Shown: piece by piece, positions 19,501 through 29,945 of the stretch
Position numbering within the stretch: position 1 is the stretch's first letter
Layout: every line of letters starts with the position of its first letter
Source of the DNA: Plotosus lineatus
Taxonomy: Eukaryota; Chordata; Actinopteri; Siluriformes; Plotosidae
Reading direction: 5' to 3'
NCBI GenBank assembly: GCA_024760905.1
Contig: CM045731.1
Span: 50,080,501-50,144,500 of the forward strand
Length of the DNA stretch: 64,000 nucleotides
Made by a program: the position numbers and the translations under genes
The notes under the pieces: generated by a model
The model's database searches: none
The model's input: only the letters and a program-made list of their open reading frames with translations
Told to the model about the DNA's origin: nothing

Positions 19501-20900
19501 TCAATCTAACTTGCTGCACATCCTTCCCATCTCTATTTCTCTGCTGTGCCAACCTGTATAGATCATTTTCTCCTCTTTACTATCCAACCTATCATACAAG
19601 TCATCATACGCCCTCTGTTTGGCCTTAGCCACTGCTACTTTCGCCTTACGCTGTGTCTCCCTGTACTCCTGTTTACTCTCTTCGGTCCTCTCAATGTCCC
19701 ACTTCTTCTTAGCTAACCTCTTCCTTTGTACACACTCCTGCACTTCCTCATTCCACCACCTAGTCTCCTTATCTACTTTCCTTCCAGAGGACACACCAAG
19801 TACTCTCCTACCTGTGTCCCTGATCACATTTGCTGTGGTTGTCCAGTCATTTGGAAGCACTTTCTGGCCACCCAAAGCCTGTTTCAACTCCTCCTTGAAG
19901 ACAACACGACACTCCTCCTTTTTCAGCTTTCACCACTTTGTCTTCTGCTCTGCCTTTGCCTTTTTCACCTTTCTCACCATCAGAGTCATCCTGCACACCA
20001 CCATCCTATGCTGTTTGGCAATACTCTCACCCACTATGACTTTGCAGTCACTGACTTCCTTCAAATTACATCGCCTACACAAGATGTAGTCTACCTGTGT
20101 GCTCCTACCTCCGCTTTTATAAGTCACCCTATGCTCCTGTTTCTTCTGGAAGAAAAGTATTCACCACAGCCATTTCCATCCTTTTTGCAAAATCTATCAA
20201 CATCTGTCCTTCTGCGTTCCTGTCCTGGATACCAAACCTGCCTATCACTTCCTCGTCCCCTCTGTTGCCTGTACCAACATGTCCATTGAAGTCTGCACCA
20301 ATGACCACTCTTTCACCTCTGGGGGTACTCTGCATCACTTCATCTAAGTCACTCCAGAATCTCTTCCTTCTCTTCTAGCTCACATCCTGCCTGTGGGGCA
20401 TAAGTACTAACAACATTGAGCATTACACCTTCAATTTCTCACTTGAGACTCATCACTCTGTCTGACACTCTTTTCACTTTTAGAACGTTCCTGACAAACT
20501 CCTCCTTCAAGATGACTCCTACTCCATTTCTCTTCCCATCCACACCGTGATAAAATAGCTTAAACCCTGCTCCGAAGCTTTTAGCTTTGCTACCTTTCCA
20601 CCTGGTCTCCTGAACACACAGTATGTCCACCTTCCTCCTCTGCATCATGTCAGCCAGCTCTCTACCTTTTCTTTGCATAGTTCCAACATTCAAGGTCCCC
20701 ACTCTCAGTCCTAGACTCATGCCTTTCCTCTTCTCTCTCTGCCTACGGACACACCTCCCACCTCTCCTTCTTCGATGTCTTCGACCAACAGTAGTCCGAT
20801 TTCCATCAGCACCCTGTTGATTGACAGCACTGATGGCGGTCATTGTTAACCCGGGCCTCGACCGATCCGGTATGGGGGTAATACTTCTGATTTGCATCAT
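19501..20900 (-). pseudogene. LINE endonuclease region, frameshifted
   Basis: Pieces of an AP-type endonuclease in several frames. N-terminal LRVGTLNVGT and VDILCVQETRWKG (the catalytic-glutamate QETRW block) lie in 20439-20900. VVIGADFNGHVG (the D-x-N block) lies in 20129-20338, GRSTQVDYILCRR in 19930-20127, and the linker to the RT in 19501-19887. At least three frame changes separate them. Confidence 0.65.
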
Positions 20901-21500
20901 AAATATTTGGCATTGGTTTTACGTCGGATGCCCTTCCTGACGCAACCCTCTGTATTTCTCCGGGCTTGGGACCGGCATGAGGGGGAGAGACACTGGTTAG
21001 TGCCCCCCCACCTCATGGTTGCATTAAAATGGCCAAATTTTGAACATTCATTCAAAATTAACCAACTACGTTAATATATTGATGCTTTTGTTTGCAAATG
21101 AAAAGTACCTGCTTAATTCATTTGAACCATCAGTTTTGGGCTATCTACCATGGTTTTGGGCTTAAAGAGGATTAGACAAAAGAAATTTGGCATAAAATGC
21201 TGAAAATAGTCAAATTTGGAAAATCCATTGAACTTCAACCAACCAACCAAGCCAATAGCCTGAAACTTTTGTTTGCGAGTGTAGAGTACACCCTGGACAG
21301 CTCGCCAGGCCATCGCAGGGCGGAAACACGCTGACGGCTTTGCAGCCTGCTCTTGTCGAAAGTCAGCAATGGTTCTTTTACATGCTTCACACCATAAACA
21401 GTGAGAGACGTGGCTGGCACTTTGATAACCCAGTTGGAATCTATTCAACGATTGGAAATCTGCGGTACTTCAAACAGTCACCAGAGGGGTGTCTCTGATT

Positions 21501-21843
21501 GTTCATTCATTCATTTTATGTAACTGCTTAACCCTAATTAGGGTCGCAGGGAGGCTGGAGCCCATCCCAGCCGACTCCAGGCAAGGGCAGAGTATACCCT
21601 GGACAGCTCACCAGGCCATTACAGGACGGAAACACACTGATGGCTATGTAGCCTACTCTTGTCGAAGGTCAGCAATGGTTCTTTTACATGCCTCACACCA
21701 TAAACAGTGAGAGACATGGCCAGCCTTTGATAACCCAGTTAGCTGCACTGGGGGGGACAGTGACAACCTGTTGAAAATGAGGCTTAAACCCCCAACCTTA
21801 GGATCAGTGCTCCAACACCTTTTACCACCAGGCCACCACTGCC
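21501..21843 (-). mobile_element. SINE with L2-type tail (unit B)
   Basis: Copy of the minus-strand SINE at 8463-8804 with the same ends. Confidence 0.6.
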
Positions 21844-22702
21844 TGCCTCTGACTGTAAGAAGTTCAATGAGCACATTAAAGTGGCCCATTTCCTTCCCAG
21901 GGAAAATAAACATGAAATAGTTTTATCTTTTGGCAAAAATAGATTCTGCCATGATTGTGTCTTTCTGAATCTATTTGCTTGCTCCTGAAAGTGAGTCCCA
22001 ATGACCCTGCACTGAGCCTGATATTAGTAGACGTTGTCATCTTGGGAAAGTCAGAGTGCAGAATGTAAGATTTCAGACTATTTCATTTTTGTGAATGGGC
22101 ACCTTTAAAATAAATAGTATTACCTGCAGTACTCTCAGAGCTGCTGAGAGGAAAATAAATGTTCAGAGGAAACAGAATCATGTAGGGTACAATGCAGTAA
22201 ATATTTTCCTACAGTACCGTATAAAATTTATGAAGGTCCTTGACCAGCCCTTTTGCATGCAGAGAAGATCCATGCTAAAGACATACTCCCAACTAACAGG
22301 GCAGAGGTCATCCCCATCCAACTCGTTCTTTCTGAACATCAGCTGCTGGTCTGTGAGTAAAGCCCTCAATATTCTGGGGATCGTTGTTTCAATGGTAGGT
22401 GGAGGACACTGACAGAAACACCAAGTTTTCTTTAAAACTCAGTTCAAGGAAATTTTGTTCTATCAGCTGGTAGGAAATAAACTGAGAAAAATAACAAGAC
22501 ACATATCCACCTTCTCCCAGTGCAGGGTCTTCTGAAGGCATTCAAATACCTCGCCTTTTGCTCTGAGATAACTGACGATGTTTATGGCTTGGCTCAGAGG
22601 GCTGTGGAGGGTTAAAAGACTTGGCCATGTTGTCAGTGAGAACAGAATCAGTTTCGGGGCTTCAGGAAAATCTGTAAAATAAAAAAGCACACCACATTAA
22701 AA

Positions 22703-23659
22703 CAGTCGGCCCTCGACATTCGCGGGGGTTCGGTTCCAAGCCCTCCTGCGAATCGAGATAATCCGTGAGTTCTGTACCAGGAAGTAAAACCCCATGTGTC
22801 GCGTCACATGCGCGAATAAGCAGCCGGAAGTAAAATATTATGTATCTATTACATGCGTTAAAATATGCTTCTTATACACATTCTATAGACAGTCTTACTC
22901 ATTAATACAGTATTCATGTCGTAAAATATAGTAATAATTCAGAAAAACTTTTCAATTTTTACTCTTATTTTTATTGACGATAAAATATTAACATTATACA
23001 GCATATGTTATGAAGCACTCGTTTTAAAGTCTTTTTCAATTATTATTCCAGTACAGTACTTAAGTTAATGTTTGTGCGTGAGATTTTGTGTTCTGTAGCA
23101 TGTTTAACAAACGATACCAAAAAGATAAACGTTATTACGCTTCATGTCCTTTTACATTGAACTTGGAGTGACGTCTTGGTGTGATGTCTCCAAGATGGCG
23201 CTGCCTAGAGGGCAACCGGAGTTTTCAGAGTCAAGGTTCGTTTTAATTTGTTTTATTTGTTTGTTCATGTTTTGCACTATGCTCGTCTATGACGGGTCGA
23301 CCCTCAAACAGCTATGAGCAGCTTCACCTTCTAGCAACTGAGCAGGCAACAACTTCTATCGTGAGCTGCCATGGGAGCTCAATGCTAACCGCACTTGGGC
23401 TAGCAATAAGCCCAGGCGGAGTTCTCAGAGGCTTGGTTAGCACTTCCGGCCATACTGCTTGAAAATGTTCAGTCCCTGCGAAACAAGATGGACGAGCTTC
23501 ATGCTCAGATTGCAGCGCAGAGGGATCTACAGGACTGTGTATTGCACCAGCCGGCTACACGGCCTTCATCCCCTGCGATCCCAAGCGCCGGAGTCGTCGT
23601 TCGGCCCCTTAGCGCCTGGGCTTTGTGTCAGCTGGGGTGCGGCTCGCATTGAGCTGCCA
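22703..23659. mobile_element. Fold-back Tigger-like element, right part deleted (unit B)
   Basis: It begins with CAGTCGGCCCTCGACATTCG like 9662 and follows it through the captured LINE piece to GAGCTGCC at about 23658. It then jumps to sequence equivalent to about 11448 of unit A. The whole right arm is missing. Confidence 0.6.
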
Positions 23660-25338
23660 CACATTATCGTATGTATTCGTCTTTATGAGGTTTTTCTTAA
23701 ACATGATCCCAGGAACAAATTACGTCCAAGATGTAACAGTTTATTACTTGTACTACACCCTGCGCTACAAAAATACGTTCATTTAAATCTGTGCGTTACT
23801 TTTTGAGATATGTTGCAAACAGACAAAATAACAATTAAACCAACACTGTTGAACCAAAATACCCTCCTGGTGGAGGTAAAAAAACCATCAAAAACAAGAC
23901 AAACTTTCCAGAGTTGTTTTGAAAAAAATATATTTGAAATGAAATTAAATGTCAGTAAAATCTCACCTTCTTTCAGAAGTCTGTAGGCGAAAGCACGGGC
24001 TTTGTGATATTCATGTCTCTCTCTGCACAAAGCGATGAACACCTGGCAGAGAGACTGTCGGACTGTGTGATTCATGAGTCCTTTCTCATTCTTGATCTTT
24101 TGCAAAATGGCCTTCATGAATTTCTCAGTTAAGGTCTGAATGAAATCAAAGAAAATCATCCGAAGTGGCACAACAAAATGAGAGGCATGTTTTTTTCGAT
24201 TAAGTAATAATTGGATAAGTCATCCATTCATTCATTTTCCCGACAGCTCACCAGTTCCTCACAGGCCCAACACACAACCATTGTAAACTCACACTCACTT
24301 CTAGGGGCAATTTGGAACAGCCAATTAGTCTAATGGGAATGTATTTGGACTCAGGGAGGAGACCCACATAAGCACATGCAAACTCCACATGCACAATTAA
24401 TGAAACAATAGACAATAACTTACCGTGTTATTAGTGAAATAGGAAACGACTGATTGTTCGTCATCTTGTAAAGGAGCTTGAGAAATGATTCCCAGCGCAC
24501 GATCCCTGATCAGACGCCAAATGTCATAACATCCATCTTCAATTGTTTTGAAGGCATCGGAGATGAGATGTTGTGTATCCTCTGCTGTGTTTCTGATGTT
24601 GGCATTTTCAGAATTTTGGGAGGAACAGTACAAATGTGGAGACGCTTCAGCTGTGCTATAGTCTGGCACCCCGACCAGGCATGATATCACAGAGACTGGT
24701 ATCAGGTCACAGATAGATTTTGATACTGGCTTTAGCTTGCGGTCATGATCAAATCTTTTCTGTTCCTTTTCTGGAAAGAGGTCAGATTCAGTCCTCTTTC
24801 TTTTGTAGGAGGTCCTGCTGAAAGCTGTAGCGAAAACATTGATGCAATGAAAACCAAGCATATTATTTTATATTAAATACTGACAAGAATTAATATCTTG
24901 TTGAATTCTATTAAAAAAATTTTACACCAAGAATTTCTTTCACTTTCATTTGCCAAACCCAGTTTATCCTTGATTAGGGATAAGAATGCTGGAGCCGATC
25001 TCAGCAAAATCAAGCCAAAGGCAGGGTACACCCTGAATAGCTTGCAATTGATAAATAGGAATTATCCAAATGTGCATGTCTTTGGACTGTGGGAGGAAAC
25101 CGGAGTACCCAGAGGAAACCTCACATCGGGAGTGATAGAGTATTACTCATGTATTTCTTCAGCATAAGTAATCATGTGTAAAGGCTGGATCCTTTTATTC
25201 TCACAAAACCACTGACTGTTTTCCTTTGTGTAAACAACTGCCAAACCCCCAAGACTGCATCACTGCAGGAGGTCAAAGGTGTTTCAAGGTGCTCCCCTGG
25301 GCAAGTGTGCCTCTGTCCACCCAGCAGTATAAATGGGT

Positions 25339-25681
25339 TTGTCTGTCTTCTTCCCTTTTACTCAGGAGTCGCCACAGCGAATCATCTGATTCGCACGTTT
25401 GATTTGGCAGAGGTTTTTCCGTCGGATGCCCTTCCTGTCACAACCCTTTTTAGCAAGGTTCAGAAACACACTGACGACTTTGCAGCCTGTTCTTTACAAA
25501 AGTCAGCAATGGTTCTTTTACATGCCTCTCACCATAGACAGTGAGAGACATGGCTCGCCTTTGATAACCCAGTTTGCTGAACTGGGGGGGACAGTGACAA
25601 CCTTGTGGAGAGTGGGACTCGAACCCCCAACCTTTGGATCAGCGATCCAGCGCCCTATACCACTAGACCACCACTGCCCCT
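25339..25681 (-). mobile_element. Complete SINE: tRNA head, shared body, RTE-type tail
   Basis: Flanked by the 15-bp target duplication GCAGTATAAATGGGT at 25324-25338 and 25682-25696. On the minus strand it has a tRNA-like head with A box TGGTCTAGTGG (25660-25670) and a perfect B box GGTTCGAGTCC (25615-25625). The body shared with the L2-tailed SINE follows. Then comes a tail made of two LINE pieces: GGAAGGGCATCCGACGTAAA, as in the RTE 5' region at about 20935, and GATTCGCTGTGGCGAC, as at the RTE 3' end. RNA polymerase III transcription is expected from the boxes. Copies: 13171-13500 (truncated), 38851-39204, 48499-48841. Confidence 0.75.
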
Positions 25682-25696
25682 GCAGTATAAATGGGT

Positions 25697-26126
25697 ATCA
25701 GTAAAAATACACTGGGAAGGTAAACTGTGATGGACTAGCGTCCCATCCAGGAGGAGTTGAACTCCTGGTCACTTCACACTATGGAAACTGGGGATAAGCA
25801 CCGGCCTGATGAGCCACTAGGCTCGGGTGTAAAAATCCCAACAGCCTTGACGTTACCTAGTTACACATTAAAGCCATTTATCATGTAAAAAGCTTCCTAA
25901 AAAAAAAGATTTAGCATTTAAATTCCATTACTTTCGAAGGGGATGGTACATACCAGGTTGAACACATACAGTACTAAACAGTTTACAGTGTGTCACATTT
26001 AAACAGCCTCAATAACATCTGGAAAACAGTAATAACATTATATTATTGAATGCTATAACTATTATACACACAGCAGCTTCTACATCAAACTTTATACAAT
26101 CCCCAGTGCAGCTAACTGGGTTATAT
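25697..26126. other. Unit spacer up to the retroviral insertion
   Basis: Follows the other units (39220-39650, 48857-49280) without a gene. It ends inside the SINE body at CTGGGTTAT, where the retroviral sequence begins. Confidence 0.5.
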
Positions 26127-26634
26127 AATTGTATAATGGTGCTTTATTTTTCTGTCTTTTGATATACTTAAATGTTGGTTGAGCATAATTAAATGGAATG
26201 CTTAAGGGGCCTTCTTTATTTCGGTTGTAAAAGTGCATACTTAAACAGAAGTGCAGGTGGGGCACCCGTGATACACCGAGCCTTTCACAGCCAGCATGAC
26301 CTTCAACAGGCTCGATAGTGTCCAGCTGCAGATTGTTTCGAGGTCAGGAGATGGGGTGTGTGGAGGCTGGGACGCGCCTGGAAAGAGCCCAGATTTATCG
26401 CATCCTGCTAAGATAATAACGTAACAAAGACCCAGTCACAAACCCGGAAGGAGGAACCTGCTTTGAAGCCCTTAAAGGTACCCTCTCGAGAGGGAGGGGT
26501 CAGACCTTAACTAGCGTGTCTTTTATGCATGTTTGTTGGGTCTCCGTCCTTTGCAAACGACGCAATAAAGCTTCTCATATTCAACTCAGAACCAGTCTCC
26601 AGTCGTCTTCTTCCACATTTAACGGATCCTAACA
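26127..26634 (+). mobile_element. Endogenous retrovirus 5' LTR
   Basis: Unit-derived sequence stops at 26126 and unique sequence follows. It ends in TAACA four bases before a tRNA primer site, as an LTR does. It contains a poly(A) signal AATAAA at 26564-26569, and a GC-rich core promoter-like stretch near 26440-26510. The left limit is inferred from the breakpoint with the other units; a TG dinucleotide is at about 26130. No second LTR exists in the window. Confidence 0.65.
26564..26569 (+). promoter_or_regulatory. LTR polyadenylation signal
   Basis: AATAAA about 65 bases before the LTR end, the position expected in the R region of a class I retrovirus. Confidence 0.65.
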
Positions 26635-26638
26635 GTTT

Positions 26639-26656
26639 TGGGGGCTCGTCCGGGAT
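26639..26656 (+). promoter_or_regulatory. Primer-binding site, tRNA-Pro type
   Basis: TGGGGGCTCGTCCGGGAT is an exact 18-base complement of the 3' end of proline tRNA, the primer used by murine leukaemia-type viruses. It fixes the LTR edge and the plus-strand direction of the provirus. Confidence 0.85.
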
Positions 26657-26740
26657 GTGGTGGAGGAACGCGAGTTGAGGAAATTCGACCCAAACTTTTC
26701 CCCGTGAACCAAGGAGAAGGACACAGGCCGGCAATCAATA

Positions 26741-26750
26741 ACAGGTAAGC
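26741..26750 (+). promoter_or_regulatory. Candidate major splice donor of the retrovirus
   Basis: ACAG/GTAAGC is a strong 5' splice site in the leader, at the usual place for making a subgenomic env RNA. No env gene is left here to use it. Confidence 0.45.
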
Positions 26751-27017
26751 AGAACCTGTTTAAATCGAACTCTGCATATTGACTAAACTAAAAACTGTGT
26801 CCTCTCCGGAAGTTTGGAGGAAAAGGATTAAAAGAGTTGTATGATAACCTAATTTTAAGATTTAAGGTAAATTAAGAGAAAATAGACGCGCCTTGGTGGT
26901 GGCGTACCCTCCCGTTCTCTGACGAGGGGCCGTGGTAAAGGCTGGGTTGGAGTCCCGGGGGATTGAAGGCTCCCCAAAAGTACCACGTCAGTGCTATATA
27001 AAACTGTACGTCGTAGT

Positions 27018-27240
27018 CGGGTGAAAGGCCCTCAACGGATTAGCCGTTGAAAGCATGCGTCTATATGGGTGAAAGGCCCCCAACACGCTGAGGTGTTGGA
27101 AGCATTATTTGGGTGAAAGGTCCCCAATACGCTGAGGTATTGGAAGCATTAGTAATTGGGTGAAAGGCCCTCAACGGATTAGCCGTTGAAAGCATTATTT
27201 GGGTGAAAGGCCCCCAACACGCTGAGGTATTGGAAGCATT
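27018..27240 (+). repeat. Five tandem leader hairpins, about 40 nt each
   Basis: Five repeats, starting near 27019, 27067, 27111, 27158 and 27201, share GGGTGAAAGG at the left and GAAGCATT or AAAGCAT at the right, with an inverted repeat between. Stem pairs are CAACGG/CCGTTG (first, fourth), CAACAC/GTGTTG (second), CAATAC/GTATTG (third) and CAACAC/GTATTG (fifth, one mismatch). Arms change together while flanks stay fixed, which points to RNA structure. The place, between splice donor and gag, is where retroviruses keep the packaging and dimer signal; that role is inferred. Confidence 0.75.
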
Positions 27241-27718
27241 GAAGAGATTAATAGTGTGTGATATTAATTGTATTGTTTTCTGTTTTATGTGTGTTCTGTG
27301 GCCACGTGTGTGACGTTAATTATATTGTTTTCAATTACATGTATGTATTGCATTGCAACGTGAGTGACGTTAATCGTATTGTTTTCTATTTCATGTGTGT
27401 ACTGTGTTGCAACGTGTGCTGTGTGTGAGGGAAAGAGGGAAGTGGGAAGAATAAAATTCAGAGGTGTCGAGAGGGACGCTGACGTTTGACAGTGTCTTAG
27501 CCGGGCAGAGAAACAGACAGAGGAAACCTAGCGGTGTTAACATAATCTGTCTGTGCGGTGGAAACCTAACGGTGACAACACAAGCCGCCTGCCGTGGCTA
27601 ATTGGGTCGGTCGCTCAGCCTAGTGCTGACGGACTGACTGGCTGTGAGCGTCTGAACAGTCCCGATCCGGGAGAGTGAACGGGTGTACCCGCGCTCTCTG
27701 GCCTCTGAGTTAAGAAAT
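27241..27718 (+). other. Remainder of the retroviral leader
   Basis: Untranslated leader up to the gag start. TGTGTGACGTTAAT-like segments recur near 27255-27420, each followed by a TATTGTTTTCTRTTT-like run, so this part is also repetitive. No frame of its own. Confidence 0.5.
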
Positions 27719-28564
27719 ATGGAGGGTGAATTTGATAAAGAAATAAATGAACGGGGGCTAGGTCATGAACCCCTGAAGCCATTATATGCACAGATTGAGA
27801 ACACCTTGAAATCAGTGGAGCTGAAGAGCACACTGAAACCGAAAAATAAAGTTGTAGATGAAGCCAGACGAAAGCTGCATGAGCTGGTGACATCTAAAAA
27901 TAAACAGTTGGGGGACAGTGGCCACTTAGGATCCTGGTTATGGGAAAAGGTTAAAGAATATTCAGAAAAAGCCAGAGAAGCGAGAGAGCAGGGAGAGAAG
28001 GCGAATTTAACATCTAGATCCATGCTGAAAAAAAAGGTGGAGGAAATGGAGAGCGCCCAACAGGGGTGGACGGATCTCGCGGTCTGCTGGCAGAGTGTCA
28101 CGCATCTTCACCACTCCCAGTTGAAGGAGACGAACCCGAATGTCATCGGAGCGGTAACAGCACCTGACACTGAACCTACGCGCCCCCCACCATACGCACC
28201 CTTAACACCCAGCGTTAACAGTGTATATCCCACTCTATATATCACCTCAGGGTCCCTACGAACTGAGGGCGGCGAGACTTGCGAGAGCCCGCGCGCACCA
28301 TCTCCCCCGACGGCAGACACACCCATCCCCAATCAAGTGCACACATCGCCCGTCCATCGGCAAGGGGGAGCAGTTATGGATACATCACACAACGAGCCTG
28401 AACCATTCGCCGCGCGTCAACTTAGAGCTGAAATAAAGAGACAGGTAGGAGGTGACGGAGAACATCATGAGGAAAGGATGGGCGTGAGGGAGATAGACAG
28501 TGACGTCAGGGATGAATTCCCGGGGAATGCCACTAGAGGGCCAAATCCCAGACCCAAAACATAA
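27719..28564 (+). CDS. gag: Retroviral gag, N-terminal part (matrix region)
   Basis: Starts at the first good ATG after the leader (AATATGGAG). Highly charged helical N-terminus (MEGEFDKEINERG, several Lys/Glu-rich helices to about residue 110), then a proline-rich stretch (residues 140-200) as in class I Gag before the capsid. Residue 2 is glutamate, so the usual N-terminal myristoylation glycine is lacking. The frame ends at 28564 and gag continues in another frame from about 28500, so a frame change near 28500-28560 disables it. Assignment to gag rests on position, composition and the capsid/nucleocapsid parts that follow. Confidence 0.65.
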   Translation: MEGEFDKEINERGLGHEPLKPLYAQIENTLKSVELKSTLKPKNKVVDEARRKLHELVTSKNKQLGDSGHLGSWLWEKVKEYSEKAREAREQGEKANLTSRSMLKKKVEEMESAQQGWTDLAVCWQSVTHLHHSQLKETNPNVIGAVTAPDTEPTRPPPYAPLTPSVNSVYPTLYITSGSLRTEGGETCESPRAPSPPTADTPIPNQVHTSPVHRQGGAVMDTSHNEPEPFAARQLRAEIKRQVGGDGEHHEERMGVREIDSDVRDEFPGNATRGPNPRPKT

Positions 28565-29945
28565 GATTTATGCCCCTGGGAAGGCAACATTAAAGATAAA
28601 AGGGGTATGGGAGAGCGACAAAGAGGTAGAAGGGGAAAATAAACACGAAGATCTGACAGAGTTGAATGAGCCGGAGGGCAATTTAGAAGAGTATGCAGAC
28701 ATATTGGAGGAGGAATTAATTAGAACAGCAAATCATTCATTGGATTTGGCCAGAGAGGTGGAAGGACTATTAACACACAGGTCGATACCGCGACGGTCCG
28801 TGAGACTCAGACAGAAAAAATGCCTGACAGGGTCAGGACGCGCTACACAATTTCCCTTGACCACCATGCCGGGCATGACCCCGAAATACAAACCTTTTGG
28901 GGTGGGAGATATACAAGCCATAGTGGACAAACTGCCGCCTGTAGTGGATGGAGGGAATATGTGGCTGGCCAGGGCCATAGGAGCACGGTGCATGGCCCCC
29001 ACCGACTTTAGAGGCATCGAGGAAGACGCAAACACTACAATAGTTCCTGACAGCACACCATTCACCGCACACAGCACCGAGATAGGCCAGGCGATGAGGT
29101 GTAAATTCCCACTGCCCCGGTCTACGGTCATGCCAAAACTGAAGTGGAACCCCGATCAGAACCCGCGAGAGTACATAACCCAATCCACGGAGACGTGGAC
29201 TAAATTGACGGGTTATCACCCAGGAAATCAGGGCATACAGATGGAATGGTTCCGCCAGGCCGTACTTAATGGGGTACCGGAGGCGGTGAAAAATTTAATG
29301 ATAAATAATCCGGACATGGCTGGAGCAGACTCCCATGTCTGGGATAAACATTTGGTGCACCACCTGACCCAGGCGCAGGACAAGAACCAAAGTGACGAAT
29401 CAGAAATAAAAGAGCTGCAGTCACAGCTCCTAAAACTCCAATTAAGTAAGGCTAGACAAGAAGTGAATGAAAAAAAACAGAGACCTCGCGAACAACATAA
29501 ACAAATGACGGCTGAAGCTTTGGATCCATACCCCGTCCCCGCTGGGGAGCCACCCCAACCACAGCAGCCACCTCCATATACAACATACTCTCCACCCCAA
29601 CCACAGCAGCCACCTCTATATACAACATACTCTCCACCCCAACCACAGCAGCCACCTCAATGTACAACATATCCTTCACACCAAACACAGTACAGAGGCA
29701 GAGGCAGGGGTATGCAGAAGAGAGGTTACAGGGGAGTACCTGGGGGGGTATGGAACGGGAGCAACCAGGGTTGCTTTGTCTGTGGTGACCCAAACCACTG
29801 GGCCCGGGATTGTCCGGCCCGTGTACAAAGAGGGGATGACGGACAACGAGGGAGAGGCCGAGGAAGTTCAATGCCACAGCTCCCGCAGCCAGCTGGTCAA
29901 CCCACTCAGCTTTCCATGTGGGGAGGCTATGAATACCAACAATGA
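28500..29945 (+). CDS. gag: Retroviral gag, capsid and nucleocapsid part
   Basis: Frame shifted relative to the matrix part. A capsid-like region spans about 28860-29350. Three tandem 42-bp repeats at 29550-29675 encode a Pro/Gln/Tyr unit with PPPY in the first and PPLY in the second (PPxY late-domain motifs for budding). A basic Arg-Gly-rich stretch follows, then one CCHC zinc knuckle, CFVCGDPNHWARDC (29772-29813), which binds genomic RNA. It ends at TGA 29943-29945, with the protease in the same frame beyond. The ATG at 28500 is not likely to be a real start. Confidence 0.75.
   Translation: MTSGMNSRGMPLEGQIPDPKHKIYAPGKATLKIKGVWESDKEVEGENKHEDLTELNEPEGNLEEYADILEEELIRTANHSLDLAREVEGLLTHRSIPRRSVRLRQKKCLTGSGRATQFPLTTMPGMTPKYKPFGVGDIQAIVDKLPPVVDGGNMWLARAIGARCMAPTDFRGIEEDANTTIVPDSTPFTAHSTEIGQAMRCKFPLPRSTVMPKLKWNPDQNPREYITQSTETWTKLTGYHPGNQGIQMEWFRQAVLNGVPEAVKNLMINNPDMAGADSHVWDKHLVHHLTQAQDKNQSDESEIKELQSQLLKLQLSKARQEVNEKKQRPREQHKQMTAEALDPYPVPAGEPPQPQQPPPYTTYSPPQPQQPPLYTTYSPPQPQQPPQCTTYPSHQTQYRGRGRGMQKRGYRGVPGGVWNGSNQGCFVCGDPNHWARDCPARVQRGDDGQRGRGRGSSMPQLPQPAGQPTQLSMWGGYEYQQ
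29943..29945 (+). promoter_or_regulatory. gag stop codon, candidate read-through site
   Basis: TGA in the context CAA-TGA-CAC separates gag from protease in one and the same frame, open on both sides. Gamma- and epsilon-type retroviruses express pro-pol by reading through such a stop. Read-through here is inferred, not shown. Confidence 0.5.

Larger units (their letters stand above)
17869..21025 (-). mobile_element. RTE-type LINE, near full length
   Basis: A 3157-bp minus-strand element bounded by a 20-bp target-site duplication, AAAATGGCCAAATTTTGAAC (17849-17868 and 21026-21045). The uninterrupted target is seen in units A (about 7996-8015) and E (about 62634-62653). The 3' end is a (CTT)n-like simple repeat (plus-strand view) next to the GGGGTCGCCACCGC block. 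The order is endonuclease then reverse transcriptase, and about 3.2 kb is the usual RTE length. The RT frame is intact; the endonuclease part is split by several frameshifts, so this copy is probably dead. The clade name rests on peptide similarity. Confidence 0.8.
17049..24824 (-). pseudogene. ice1: ICE1-like copy B, lacks last two exons
   Basis: Kept exons on the minus strand: a 24424-24824, b 23967-24135, c 22511-22671, d 22218-22408, e 17157-17257. All have the same lengths and splice sites as copy A. Exon f is cut to about 15 bp (17049-17063) and exon g is gone, so there is no normal end. The 35-bp exon would lie right of 26126 and was lost with the retroviral insertion. The kept exons have no frame breaks that I see, and differences from copy A are mostly single bases (for example RLIRDRALG in place of PLIRDHALG), so the duplication is fairly young. 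An RTE LINE occupies the intron between e and d. Without terminal exons it is most likely a pseudogene. Confidence 0.7.

Noticed and set aside
25612..25681. A tRNA gene
   Set aside because: A and B boxes are present, but the sequence is fused to a SINE body with target duplications and occurs in several copies, so it is a SINE head.
27018..27240. Regular repeats resembling a CRISPR array
   Set aside because: Repeats abut with almost no unique spacers, show paired stem changes and lie in a retroviral leader of a eukaryotic genome.
28733..29219. Minus-strand frames across gag
   Set aside because: Antisense shadows of the gag frame, with no independent support.
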